64,000 nucleotides of DNA from Pararhodonellum marinum (lineage in GTDB: Bacteria; Bacteroidota; Bacteroidia; Cytophagales; Cyclobacteriaceae). The stretch lies in NCBI RefSeq assembly GCF_015354735.1, contig NZ_JACEFJ010000015.1, positions 40,957 to 104,956 of the forward strand, written 5' to 3'. The position numbers and the translations under genes are program-made. The notes beneath the pieces are model-generated. The model ran no database searches. It was given only the letters and a program-made list of their open reading frames with translations, and was not told the DNA's origin. This document shows, piece by piece, positions 8,593-17,800 of the stretch. Position 1 is the first letter of the stretch, and every line of letters begins with the position of its first letter.

Positions 8593-9237
8593 ATGATCGC
8601 GGTAATAAAGGGAGATATCATTCAGTCAAGAAAAGTAAAGGATCCGGAAAGATGGCTGATTCCACTCAAAGACCTGCTCGCAACCTGGGGAAACTATCCC
8701 AAAGACTGGGAAGTGGTTTGGGGGGATTTTTTTCAGTTGGAGCTCCTAAACCCCTCGAAGGCATTGGATGCGGCTTTCCAGATCAAGGCACTCATCAAAA
8801 GCATCGTTCCTGAAGATACCAAAAAGCAGATCAGCCCCATTGATGTACGCATGGCCATAGGCATAGGTGATAAATCTTATGCCGGTAGTCACATATCGGA
8901 AAGCAACGGTCAGGCCTATGTCTTTTCCGGAGAGAAATTTGAGAAACTCAAAAAAGAGAAGAGCACACTTGCCTTAAAAAGTCCATGGGTGGATTTCGAC
9001 GCAGAAATGAATCTATATTTGCGCCTGATGGCCACTTTTATGGATAAATGGTCGGTTTCTTCCGGAGAAATGGTCCTCACCATGCTTCAAAAACCACAGG
9101 CCACTCAGGCTGAAATAGGGGAGTTATTGGGTATCAAGCAAAACTCGGTCAGCGGCAGGTGGAATCGAGCCCATGTGGAGGAAATGATGGAAGTGAATCA
9201 AATTTTTAAAGAAAAAATTAATCTAAAAATGCCATGA
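8593..9237 (+). CDS. SatD family protein with C-terminal helix-turn-helix
   Basis: A 214-residue protein starting MIAVIKGDIIQSRK, the usual N-terminus of this family. I chose the ATG at 8593 because the upstream in-frame extension to 8548 is hydrophobic, unlike family members, and runs through the operator repeats. The middle resembles the SatD core (VWGDFFQLEL, RMAIGIGDKSY). Residues about 165-205 form a likely helix-turn-helix (TQAEIGELLGIKQNSVSGRWNRA), pointing to DNA binding. It overlaps the next gene (DUF3307) by 4 bp, so the two are translationally coupled. The biochemical role of the family is not well established; autoregulation through the phased repeats is inferred. Confidence 0.82.
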   Translation: MIAVIKGDIIQSRKVKDPERWLIPLKDLLATWGNYPKDWEVVWGDFFQLELLNPSKALDAAFQIKALIKSIVPEDTKKQISPIDVRMAIGIGDKSYAGSHISESNGQAYVFSGEKFEKLKKEKSTLALKSPWVDFDAEMNLYLRLMATFMDKWSVSSGEMVLTMLQKPQATQAEIGELLGIKQNSVSGRWNRAHVEEMMEVNQIFKEKINLKMP

Positions 9238-9950
9238 TCCACTTGATTAAATTATTGTTGGCCCACCTGATCGGTGATTTTTTACTACAGCCCAAACCAT
9301 GGTTGATAGATAAAGAAAAGAATAAGCTTGTATCACCCATTTTGTATGTACACCTCTTGCTGCATGGTGGACTGGTCCTTCTGCTTTTTTGGGACCTCAA
9401 ACTGTGGCCACTGGCATTGGCCCTCACGGTGGCTCATGGACTGATAGATGTGGCCAAACTGTATTTTCAACGGCCTTCCAACAGATCCAAATGGTTTTTG
9501 GCAGATCAAGCCCTTCATATCCTGACCATCTTGCTGGCTTGGTACTTTTGGTTTAAGCCGACGGTCAATTTCCAAGCCTTCTTGTCACAACCCACGGTAT
9601 GGATTTACCTGACAGCCTTGGTGTTTTTGACCTTTTCTGCGGGAATTATCATTCAGGTACTGCTAGCCAACTGGTCAGCCAAACTAGCCGACGGGCACGA
9701 TGAGTCACTGGCCAACGCAGGCAAATACATCGGCATGCTGGAACGCCTTTTTGTTTTTCTGTTTATTGTTTCCGGACATTGGGAGGCGGTTGGATTTTTG
9801 TTGGCCGCCAAATCGGTTTTCCGGTTTGGAGACCTAAAGGAATCCAAGGACCGCAAACTCACCGAATACATCCTAATCGGGACCTTGTTGAGCTTTGGCA
9901 TGGCGATTCTCACCGGTATGACGGTACAATATCTCACCAATTGGATATAA
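9234..9950 (+). CDS. DUF3307 family membrane protein
   Basis: A 238-residue polytopic membrane protein with the DUF3307 N-terminus (LLLAHLIGDFLLQPKPWLID) followed by HLLLHGGLVLLL and VAHGLIDVAKLYF, conserved charged/His positions within membrane helices. About seven membrane segments. The start overlaps the SatD stop codon (ATGA), a coupling consistent with joint function; SatD/DUF3307 gene pairs recur in Bacteroidota. Molecular function unknown. Confidence 0.85.
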   Translation: MIHLIKLLLAHLIGDFLLQPKPWLIDKEKNKLVSPILYVHLLLHGGLVLLLFWDLKLWPLALALTVAHGLIDVAKLYFQRPSNRSKWFLADQALHILTILLAWYFWFKPTVNFQAFLSQPTVWIYLTALVFLTFSAGIIIQVLLANWSAKLADGHDESLANAGKYIGMLERLFVFLFIVSGHWEAVGFLLAAKSVFRFGDLKESKDRKLTEYILIGTLLSFGMAILTGMTVQYLTNWI

Positions 9951-10098
9951 TTGTCGGTAGGTATTCCAGGCAGATGGGTAATTAAAAAATTTATTCTCGC
10001 AGTTGGTTTGGAATGTTTCAATTTTATTAGCTTTGCATTTGCCTTTTAAAGGCAGGGGAGAAGGTATAAAACCTGGTTCCTTAACAGAGAATAAAGCT

Positions 10099-10180
10099 GC
10101 GCACGTGGCGAAATTGGTAGACGCACTGTCTTCAGGTGGCAGCGCCCTTGGGTGTGAAGGTTCGAGTCCTTTCGTGCGCA
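10099..10180 (+). tRNA. tRNA-Leu (anticodon CAG)
   Basis: Acceptor stem GCGCACG/CGTGCGC with discriminator A, D-arm GGCGAAATTGGTAGACGC, anticodon stem CTGTC/GGCAG around loop TTCAGGT giving anticodon CAG, a long class II variable arm (GCCCTTGGGTGT region) and T-arm GAAGG-TTCGAGT-CCTTT. CCA is not encoded. A strong terminator follows at once. Confidence 0.95.
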
Positions 10181-10184
10181 CAGT

Positions 10185-10212
10185 AACCCGGTCTTTGGCC
10201 GGGTTTTTTTTT
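10185..10212 (+). terminator. Intrinsic terminator after tRNA-Leu
   Basis: AACCCGG-TCTTTG-GCCGGGTT type hairpin followed by a run of eight or more T, 4 bp beyond the tRNA end. Confidence 0.92.
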
Positions 10213-10599
10213 AATATCCACATTCGCACTTTCTTCCATTTGCTCAATTTGTTTAGGTACTTTACCCATAAATTGAATCTCATTCAAAAACCAGCCTAAA
10301 GTTTTTTGTTTGGATATATTACAAAGGCCTTATTACAAAAGTAGACCCCTGAAGCTAAGTTTACATTGAACATACTTTAAAAAATAAAACCTAATAATAA
10401 GCGATCGCAACTTAAACAAAATCATTTTCACATATTGTTTTCTGGATTTTAATATATATTTTTAGCTTTTCATAAAAATTAAAATTCAATAAATACCGTC
10501 AATTCAACTAATAAAACTTTATTCAATAAAATTTAGTCCTGATTTTTGGCATTTATTGGTATATAATTTCAAATAATTACCGTTTAGGAATAAAATGCA
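10213..10599. other. AT-rich promoter region of the adhesin gene
   Basis: About 390 bases, extremely AT-rich from 10380 on, without an ORF that looks real. It must hold the promoter of the large adhesin gene; a plausible candidate is the TTTTTGG...TATATAATTT stretch at about 10545-10570, but no exact consensus was found. Confidence 0.4.
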
Positions 10600-13500
10600 A
10601 TGAGGAAGGTCGGCAATCGCTCATTTTTTTTGTTATGGAAGTGCGGAATAGGGATCATCATTGCATTGACCCTTGTTCAAGCGATCGCAAGGGATTTTTC
10701 TTTGGAACCGGTTCGGTTGATGGCAAAACTGGTTTCATTGAGCGAAAATCCTTCTAAGATCAATATACCATTCAATGATTTGGATTTTGATTTTAGTTTT
10801 CCAAGCCAAGACAATTGTGCCGGTGAACCTATCAATTTTGTTTCCAATGTGACAGGCGGAAGAGGTCCCTATCAATATGCCTGGGAATTTGGAAATGGGG
10901 GAACGGCCACCAATGCCAATCCCAGGTACACGTATAACTTGTTGGGCTGTGGAGAACAGACCTTTCAGGTTAAACTGACCGTAAGGGATGCTGATGGAAA
11001 TAGCCTGAGTAAGACCAAACCTATCCTAATCAAAGAAATTCCCAACATTGGTTTGGAGGACGCAAAACCTTTTCAGGATTTCAGAAACTGTGAAAACAAC
11101 CCTTCGGCGGCCAATCCTGACTTTACAGTTACGGTCAACAATACTTCTGTAAGCAACTGTGTCACAGATTTTACTTTGGACTGGGGAGATGGAACGGTTC
11201 TAACCAACCTCACTAAGGATGATTTTCCGCTTACCCATACCTACAAACGATTGGGCGCTTTTAATTTAAAACTGACCGGAAAAGGTGAAAACGGATGTTC
11301 GGCTACCAAGACTTATGTGGTGGCCAATCAAAGTAATCCAGCAGGAGGACTTGCCACACAGGGGTCTACCACCGGCTTGTGTGCACCAACCTTGGCAGTT
11401 CCTTTTATCATCAACAACTGGAAGGATAATCCTCCGGGTACACTGTATTTGCTTGAATTTGGGGATGGGAATCAGCAAGAGTTTGAACACCCATTGAATG
11501 ATGATTTCTCGGATTTTATTGTAGAGCACATTTACACCACCTCTTCCTGCCCCGACAGATCCTTTACAGCCATTCTAAATGTGATCAACGCCTGTGACAA
11601 CACACCTTTTACAGCCGGAAACATTCAAGTCAGGATTCCACCTAAAGCGGAGTTTTTTGTGGAAGATGCCTGCGAGGGAAAGCCGGTCCGGTTTAGAAAT
11701 GCCACAGAGGTAGGCTTCTATGGACCGGATTGTCTTACGGAGACGGTTTGGGCTTGGGATTTTGGTGACCCCGAAAGTGGGGCAGCCAATTTTTCATCCC
11801 TTGAAACTCCTTCTCACATTTTCAGCAAGCCTGGAAACTATACGGTAATTCTGGAAGCAAGCAATCCATGTGGCACCACGAGGGCTGAAATTGAAGTTTG
11901 TGTCAGTGAGGATTTGGAACCCGAATTTGATTTGAATTTTTCCGAGGGCTGTGGTCCATTGGAGGTGCAGGTGGATAATTTGACCCAGAAAGAAGGCAAC
12001 TGCGGGCCAACTGAAATGCTTTGGACAGTTGGGTTTTCGCCATCGGATTGCAATGATTCAGGCGAGTGGAGTTTTACAGGGGGCACCAATGACAAGGTCT
12101 TTGAGCCTGCATTTAATTTCGTGGCACCTGGAACCTATACCATCACCTTACAGGCTTCCAATTCATGTGATACGTATTCAAAATCCAAAACTGTTACTGT
12201 AACAGCTCCGCCATTGGTCCGTTTAACACCCATAGCTGATTCATGCGGACCCATTTCCATCAACCCTCAAGCTGAGGTGACAAGTTGTGGTCCCGGCGAA
12301 TCGGTTTACAAGTGGACTTTTGAAGGGGGTACCCCCGAAAGTTCAGATCAACTTATTCCCGGTACAGTGACTTTTGAAACCGTTGGCCTGCATACCGTGA
12401 CTCTTGAGGTCAGCAATGCCTGTGGAACTACCTTGGAAAGTGTCAGCTTTAATGTAGGGGAGGAACCTGAGATTTCAGCAGGGGAAGATCTCAGCATATG
12501 TTTTGGGGAAAGTGTGACGCTTAGTCCCACGGTCAACAGAGACTTTTCTGAGGTAAGTTTTGAGTGGATCGGCGAACCTGGGAATTTTTCTTCTTCGGAT
12601 CCCAATCCCTCCGTAAATCCTGAGACTACGACTACCTACTTTCTAACGGTTACTGATGCTGCCGGATGCTTTGAGACCGATGAGGTGACAGTATTGGTTG
12701 AACCTGCACCGCTGATTTCTGCTTCCAGAATGGATCAAGTCATTTGCTCGGGGGAATCAAACCAGCCTATTGAATTTTCCACGGATACGGGTGAGTTGGT
12801 GTCTTGGACGGCTGAGGCCAATGGGGTAGAAGGGGTGGTTTTGAGTGGTTCGGGTTCTATACCTGTCCAAATCTTATTGAATAATGGGGACACGCCAACC
12901 ACGGTGGTTTATACCGCGGTATTGTCTGAAGAGGAGGAAAGGAAATGCCAATCCACACCTTTGGTTTACACTATAGAAGTCAATCCGGTACCGCAGGTTG
13001 ATGATCAAAGCTTGGCTATCTGCAGCGGGGAATCACGTTCTTTTAGGCCAAGTGGAATTCCTGTGGGCACTGCTTTTACTTGGTCAGCACCAGTGGGTAG
13101 CGGGTTTTCAGGAGGATCTGGTCAGGACGAACCTCAAGAAACCATTGATCTGAGCTTGACCAATGACGGGGATGAGCCAGTCAAAGTAAGCATTCAGGTT
13201 ACTCCTTTATTGGGCAACTGTCCCGGTAATGTCTTTGATTTGGATATTACTTTAAATCCGGCACCTAAAATTGATTTCTCACTTTCTGATCAGGTAATTT
13301 GCTCAGGCGATGAGATGGAGCTTGTTCAGCTGTCAAGCCCGGTTGACGGGGCTGTTTTCTCTTGGACTGCACAGGCCAATGGCGTGGAAGGTGTTGTGCT
13401 TCAAGGCCAAGGTGATACTTTGGGAGGCCAACCATTTATCAATAACACGGGCGAACCTAGGACCGTGGTGTTTGAAGTCTTTGCTACCACAGATGGTGCT

Positions 13501-15507
13501 TCAGCTTGTTCTGGCGTTCCTGTTCAGTATGAGGTAACGGTCAATCCTATTTTGACACTGAATGCTGAGACCAGTAATTTTAATGGGTTTGAAGTCAGTT
13601 GTTTTGGGGGAAGTGATGGATCTATCCGACTCGATCCTTCTGGTGGAAGTGGAAGTTACCGTTATGCATGGACAGGACCTGATGGGTTCAGTTCTGATGA
13701 AAAAGACCTGGACAACTTGGGTCCGGGGACTTATACTTTGGAACTAAGAGATGCATTCGGTTGCGAGTTGAGCCGTTCTTTCGAGCTAAGGGCACCTGTT
13801 CCTTTTGAAGTAAGTCTTGAGGATAAAGTAGACATTCTTTGTGCAGGTAGCAGCACTGGTGTGATCAATCTTCAAATCTCCGGCGGGGTGGAAGGTGAAA
13901 ATGGATATGATATCCAATGGATCAAGGACGGTACCATAATGGATGAATCGCTGGCCAGCCTTTCTGAGCTATCGGCCGGAACTTATGAAGTCATTGCTAC
14001 AGACGCGAATGGATGCACCATCAGCCTTCCGCCCATCGAATTGACAGAACCAGATGAAATCCTGCTCATAGGGGTAGAAAAAGGAGATATTTCTTGCTAT
14101 AATGCCAACGATGGCTTCATCAACCTACAAATCCAAGGTGGGGTGGGCCCCTATAAGATTAATTGGGATTTTGGTTCTGCAGCCCAATCCTTTGACAATT
14201 TAGGTCCAGGTACTTACCGCGTCTCGGTCACTGATGCCATTGGTTGTGTAAAGCAGGAAGAAATCACAGTTCAAGATGCGCCAAGATTTGCTGTGGATCC
14301 CATCGCCAAGGACATTTCCTGTCATGGAGCCGGCGATGGAAGTATCGTATTGAATCTGGAATTTGAAGGTCCCATCACCATAAGATGGGATCATGGGGCA
14401 GAATTGGAGAATCTGTTTAATCTTCAAGCAGGATCATATGGTGTCACGCTTCGGAACCAAGACGGTTGCGAGATCAGAAGAACTTTTTTCATCAATGAAC
14501 CCGATCCTTTACAGCTTTCTGCTCAGGTGGATGATGCTTTGGATTGTGGCAATCCCCAAAGTGGTGCCATTGACCTGTTGATTTCAGGCGGGGTACCTCC
14601 TTATGAAATAACATGGAACAACGGGTCCAACCTTCAGAATTTGGCCAACTTGACTTCTGGTCAATATACAGTTTCCATCACAGACCAATCTGGCTGTCAG
14701 GTCAGTCAGCAATATGTGGTCAAAAGACCTGATCCCATCCAAGCCAGGGTATTTCGGTCTTTGGACATCACCTGTGAACCGAGGAACATATTTGACGAAT
14801 TCGAACTGAATATAGAAGGGGGATTGCCTCCTTTTAACATCAACTGGAGTGGGGGACAAGTCAGAAACAATGGCTACGGTCTTACGGTCAGGGAACCCGG
14901 TTTGTACCAGCTCAATATCACCGATGCCATGGGGTGCGAGTACAATGAATCCTTTGAAGTGGACAACCATTTTGTGGCACTGGACATGGACATACAGTCC
15001 ACCTCCCTAGAACGGTATCAAGCCTTCTTTGCCAATTTCCCGGTGGTATTTACTAACAACAGCTTTGGAAATATCCTTTCTTACTATTGGGATTTTGGTG
15101 ATGGAAATTCCAGTACGCAAGAGAGCCCTACGCATATTTATCAGGAAGAAGGGGAATTTGAAGTAAAACTACAGGTAGTTGACCTCTATGGATGCGAATT
15201 GGAGATCAGTCGCATGCTGGAGATCAGAGATTATTTCATCAAAGTCCCTAATGCCTTTACACCCAATGAGGACGGGATCAATGATTTCTTCTTTCCCAAA
15301 TTCCTGAGTATAGAAAGTTTGGAATTCTATGTCATGAACAAATGGGGTGAAGTCATCTTTTTCACAGATGACCTTAATTCCCCGGGCTGGGATGGAAAAA
15401 TTAATGGAGAACCTGCCTTGCCTGGCAATTACGTCTACAAGATGTCCTACAGGACCTTGGATGGCGGAAAATTCAATGAAAGTGAAGTCTTTATCTTAAT
15501 CAAATGA
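10600..15507 (+). CDS. SprB-like giant surface adhesin with PKD domains and T9SS type-B sorting domain
   Basis: A 1635-residue exported protein. Parts in order: signal peptide (to about residue 35), several PKD domains (WEFGNGGTATNANPRYTY, LDWGDGTVL, WAWDFGDPESG), Ig/PKD-like repeats with CSGES motifs in the middle, SprB-type repeats from about 985 to 1440 (CFGGSDGSIRLDPSGGSG..., CYNANDGFINLQIQGG..., CHGAGDGSIVLNLEF...), a final PKD (YYWDFGDGNSSTQESPTHIY) and the type IX secretion C-terminal domain (VPNAFTPNEDGINDFFFP ... WDGKINGEPALPGNYVYKM). By family knowledge it would cross the outer membrane by T9SS and be anchored for gliding or adhesion. The next gene overlaps its stop by 4 bp and encodes the PorP/SprF partner. 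Confidence 0.93.
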   Translation: MRKVGNRSFFLLWKCGIGIIIALTLVQAIARDFSLEPVRLMAKLVSLSENPSKINIPFNDLDFDFSFPSQDNCAGEPINFVSNVTGGRGPYQYAWEFGNGGTATNANPRYTYNLLGCGEQTFQVKLTVRDADGNSLSKTKPILIKEIPNIGLEDAKPFQDFRNCENNPSAANPDFTVTVNNTSVSNCVTDFTLDWGDGTVLTNLTKDDFPLTHTYKRLGAFNLKLTGKGENGCSATKTYVVANQSNPAGGLATQGSTTGLCAPTLAVPFIINNWKDNPPGTLYLLEFGDGNQQEFEHPLNDDFSDFIVEHIYTTSSCPDRSFTAILNVINACDNTPFTAGNIQVRIPPKAEFFVEDACEGKPVRFRNATEVGFYGPDCLTETVWAWDFGDPESGAANFSSLETPSHIFSKPGNYTVILEASNPCGTTRAEIEVCVSEDLEPEFDLNFSEGCGPLEVQVDNLTQKEGNCGPTEMLWTVGFSPSDCNDSGEWSFTGGTNDKVFEPAFNFVAPGTYTITLQASNSCDTYSKSKTVTVTAPPLVRLTPIADSCGPISINPQAEVTSCGPGESVYKWTFEGGTPESSDQLIPGTVTFETVGLHTVTLEVSNACGTTLESVSFNVGEEPEISAGEDLSICFGESVTLSPTVNRDFSEVSFEWIGEPGNFSSSDPNPSVNPETTTTYFLTVTDAAGCFETDEVTVLVEPAPLISASRMDQVICSGESNQPIEFSTDTGELVSWTAEANGVEGVVLSGSGSIPVQILLNNGDTPTTVVYTAVLSEEEERKCQSTPLVYTIEVNPVPQVDDQSLAICSGESRSFRPSGIPVGTAFTWSAPVGSGFSGGSGQDEPQETIDLSLTNDGDEPVKVSIQVTPLLGNCPGNVFDLDITLNPAPKIDFSLSDQVICSGDEMELVQLSSPVDGAVFSWTAQANGVEGVVLQGQGDTLGGQPFINNTGEPRTVVFEVFATTDGASACSGVPVQYEVTVNPILTLNAETSNFNGFEVSCFGGSDGSIRLDPSGGSGSYRYAWTGPDGFSSDEKDLDNLGPGTYTLELRDAFGCELSRSFELRAPVPFEVSLEDKVDILCAGSSTGVINLQISGGVEGENGYDIQWIKDGTIMDESLASLSELSAGTYEVIATDANGCTISLPPIELTEPDEILLIGVEKGDISCYNANDGFINLQIQGGVGPYKINWDFGSAAQSFDNLGPGTYRVSVTDAIGCVKQEEITVQDAPRFAVDPIAKDISCHGAGDGSIVLNLEFEGPITIRWDHGAELENLFNLQAGSYGVTLRNQDGCEIRRTFFINEPDPLQLSAQVDDALDCGNPQSGAIDLLISGGVPPYEITWNNGSNLQNLANLTSGQYTVSITDQSGCQVSQQYVVKRPDPIQARVFRSLDITCEPRNIFDEFELNIEGGLPPFNINWSGGQVRNNGYGLTVREPGLYQLNITDAMGCEYNESFEVDNHFVALDMDIQSTSLERYQAFFANFPVVFTNNSFGNILSYYWDFGDGNSSTQESPTHIYQEEGEFEVKLQVVDLYGCELEISRMLEIRDYFIKVPNAFTPNEDGINDFFFPKFLSIESLEFYVMNKWGEVIFFTDDLNSPGWDGKINGEPALPGNYVYKMSYRTLDGGKFNESEVFILIK

Positions 15508-16529
15508 TGGGAAAGCTGATTCGGATTGCTTTGTTTCTTTGCTTGCTTTCTTCGAGCATACTGGGGCAGGACATGCATTACAGTCAGTTCTATGCAGCGC
15601 CCTTGTACCTGAACCCTGCCTTTGCGGGATCCACAGAACTGAGTAGGGTAGGGTTAAATTATAGAAAACAATGGCCCGGCCTGGCTCATGATTTCAACAT
15701 GTTTTCTGCCTATTTTGATCATTATAGTTATGACATGAAGAGTGGGTTTGGGGTAGCCTTTAATAGTTTCCATGAAACAAACATGGACTTGAAAATGAAT
15801 GAGGTGTCTTTTTTTTACTCCTATAAACTGACCTTATCAGAAGGTTGGGACATGCGCTTTGGCGGACAGGGGGCTTTGGTCATGAGAAATGCAGCCTTGG
15901 ACAATCTGCTTTTTGGAGATCAGATCAACCTCTTTACCCAAACCATCAATCCAAACACCATGGACAATGTTCCGGAGTTTGATCCTTACAGTTATTTTGA
16001 TGTATCCTTTGGCACCCTACTTCAGGGGCAGAATGTCTGGATGGGAACCAGCATGCACCACATGAATACCCCAAGCTTAAGTTTTTTTCCAGACAACGAC
16101 CAAAATCTGTTGCCTATGAAGTGGAGCATTCATGGAGGAGCCAATTTCGGGCTGGGTTCAAACAATTATTTTGGATCCAATGGGGAAAATATGGCTTCCC
16201 TTGCCTTTAATTACAAAAGGCAGGGCCCCTTCCAACAGTTGGATGTGGCAGGTCAGCTGCTGTATGGTAGTTTTATAGGAGGCCTGAGTTTCAGAGGCAT
16301 CCCCGGATTACGTGGTAATGCCAACCAGGATTCATTGATCCTGTTGTTGGGACTGAAATTTGAAAATGGATTGGTGGTAGGATACAGCTACGACTTCATG
16401 ATTTCCAATGTAGGGGTGCAAACCCGTGGGGCCCATGAGATTTCCCTCCGCTACCAGTTTTTACTGGGCGATCCCAGATCCCGGGATAGAAGAAGCCGTG
16501 TGTTGCGCTGTTTTGATTATTTGTTATGA
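15504..16529 (+). CDS. PorP/SprF family type IX secretion outer-membrane protein
   Basis: A 341-residue protein with signal peptide (ending ILGQ) and the PorP/SprF N-terminal signature QDMHYSQFYAAPLYLNPAFAGS. The rest is a beta-barrel pattern. Family members pair with individual type-B cargo adhesins and assist their secretion or anchoring; here it overlaps the adhesin stop codon (ATGATGG), so the pair is co-translated. The C-terminus is basic (RSRDRRSRVLRCFDYLL). Confidence 0.93.
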   Translation: MMGKLIRIALFLCLLSSSILGQDMHYSQFYAAPLYLNPAFAGSTELSRVGLNYRKQWPGLAHDFNMFSAYFDHYSYDMKSGFGVAFNSFHETNMDLKMNEVSFFYSYKLTLSEGWDMRFGGQGALVMRNAALDNLLFGDQINLFTQTINPNTMDNVPEFDPYSYFDVSFGTLLQGQNVWMGTSMHHMNTPSLSFFPDNDQNLLPMKWSIHGGANFGLGSNNYFGSNGENMASLAFNYKRQGPFQQLDVAGQLLYGSFIGGLSFRGIPGLRGNANQDSLILLLGLKFENGLVVGYSYDFMISNVGVQTRGAHEISLRYQFLLGDPRSRDRRSRVLRCFDYLL

Positions 16530-16567
16530 TCGTTTTACTAAATTCACTGCTCCATTAACTTTTGACC

Positions 16568-17311
16568 ATGCATCCATTTAAGCCATTTTGGGGAAAGATT
16601 TTGGGTTGGAATTGGAAGTTTGGTTGCTTTATGGTCTTCCTATTGGGAATTCCCAGGTTTTGGTGGGTCCTCGAAGCCAACTCCGGAGGCACTTATCAAA
16701 AAGTCTCTTTGATATTTGTGTTAATGGCGGTTTTGCCTTTTGTGCTATTGAATCGGACAGGTAGAAAAACCATAGGAATTGTCCGACCTAAGAATGGGTT
16801 TAGACTCATTGAAGCATTTATGGCTGGGCTAGCATTCGGCTTATTGGTTTATTGCTTAGGGCAGCTTTTGTTTGGACAAACCCTTCAAAATTGGTATTGC
16901 TACATTTCGCAATCTTATCAGTTTCCGACAGAAGAGTGGCGGGAAAACAGACTGATGTACTTCAGTATTTTTGCTTTGGTTGGAATGACCTTTAGCCCAA
17001 TAGGAGAGGAATTCTTTTACAGGGGATTGGTCCACGAAAGCATAGCTGTGGACTTGGGCCAAAAAAACGCATCATTTTGGGATAGTTTGGCCTTTTCGCT
17101 GACCCATTTAGCTCATTTTGGAATTGTTTGGACAGGATTGGGTTGGACGGTGTTTTGGATCCCTGCTTTGATTTGGATGGCAATGATTTTTCTTCTGGGA
17201 AAGGTATTTTACTGGTACAGAGTCAAATCACAATCCATCTGGGGAGCTGTGCTTTCACATGCCGGATTTAACTTGGCCATGACATGGACCATCTTTTATC
17301 TTATTCTTTGA
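16568..17311 (+). CDS. CPBP-family intramembrane glutamic endopeptidase
   Basis: A 247-residue membrane protein with the CPBP (CaaX protease/bacteriocin-processing) motifs: EEFFYRG (EExxxR) in GEEFFYRGLVHES, FSLTHLAHFG and a C-terminal SHAGFNLAMT. Six to eight membrane segments. I prefer ATG 16568 to the TTG two codons earlier. It probably processes or modifies membrane proteins; substrate unknown. It lies 38 bp after the PorP/SprF gene and could be read through from it. Confidence 0.85.
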   Translation: MHPFKPFWGKILGWNWKFGCFMVFLLGIPRFWWVLEANSGGTYQKVSLIFVLMAVLPFVLLNRTGRKTIGIVRPKNGFRLIEAFMAGLAFGLLVYCLGQLLFGQTLQNWYCYISQSYQFPTEEWRENRLMYFSIFALVGMTFSPIGEEFFYRGLVHESIAVDLGQKNASFWDSLAFSLTHLAHFGIVWTGLGWTVFWIPALIWMAMIFLLGKVFYWYRVKSQSIWGAVLSHAGFNLAMTWTIFYLIL

Positions 17312-17483
17312 AATGGTTATCCGCTTCTTTGCCACTAACCCAATATTCTTCTTCAAACGGGTAGGAAGCAGGAAGTCCGAAGTCGGACCCTTTCGGCAGG
17401 CAGGGATCTATCAGACATTTCAGTTTACCGGCGAGAATCATAAAGAATTACTATTTTACTGGCATCATTGCGGGCATACATGT
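17312..17483. repeat. Dispersed intergenic repeat, copy A
   Basis: The left part (AATGGTTATCCGCTTCTTTG, then CCACTAACCCAA) and the right part (CAGTTTACCGGCGAGAAT ... TGGCATCATT ... ATACATGT) closely match the ends of a second copy at 55964-56264. Between them lies a short run of GGAAGTCCGAAG-like heptamers. Both copies are intergenic and follow a plus-strand gene. Confidence 0.75.
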
Positions 17484-17800
17484 TCTTTAACAATTGGTTC
17501 TTAGGGATCAAATGCAATGGCTTAATCACCAGATCTCTGTTTCACTCTTTTTTTATATAAGTTTCTCTAATTAATTAATTTTTTTAAATATTTAAATTAG
17601 GGTTTCTCAGGTAAAACGAGCAAATCTTATTAAATTGAACCCTTCTTATAAGCGAGTAATCAGACACCCAAAAGTGTTTAAATTTAGGTAACGATTGGAA
17701 TAGGTTAAGTTAATTGCCAAATATCCAGTTAATATCAACCATAAGCAGGATCCATAGTTATGGAGCGTAATGCCGTAGCGCCAGATTAAACTAACTCAAA
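17484..17800. other. AT-rich promoter region of the oxidoreductase gene
   Basis: About 315 bases containing poly-A/T tracts and no ORF. It presumably carries the promoter for the oxidoreductase at 17801; no consensus promoter was firmly identified. Confidence 0.4.

Noticed and set aside
9653..10283. Minus-strand ORFs across the DUF3307 end and tRNA
   Set aside because: They run through the tRNA-Leu gene and its terminator; the tRNA is unambiguous.
10600..15507. Frameshift within the long adhesin
   Set aside because: The 1635-codon frame is continuous with regular repeat spacing; the in-frame shadows in other frames are short.
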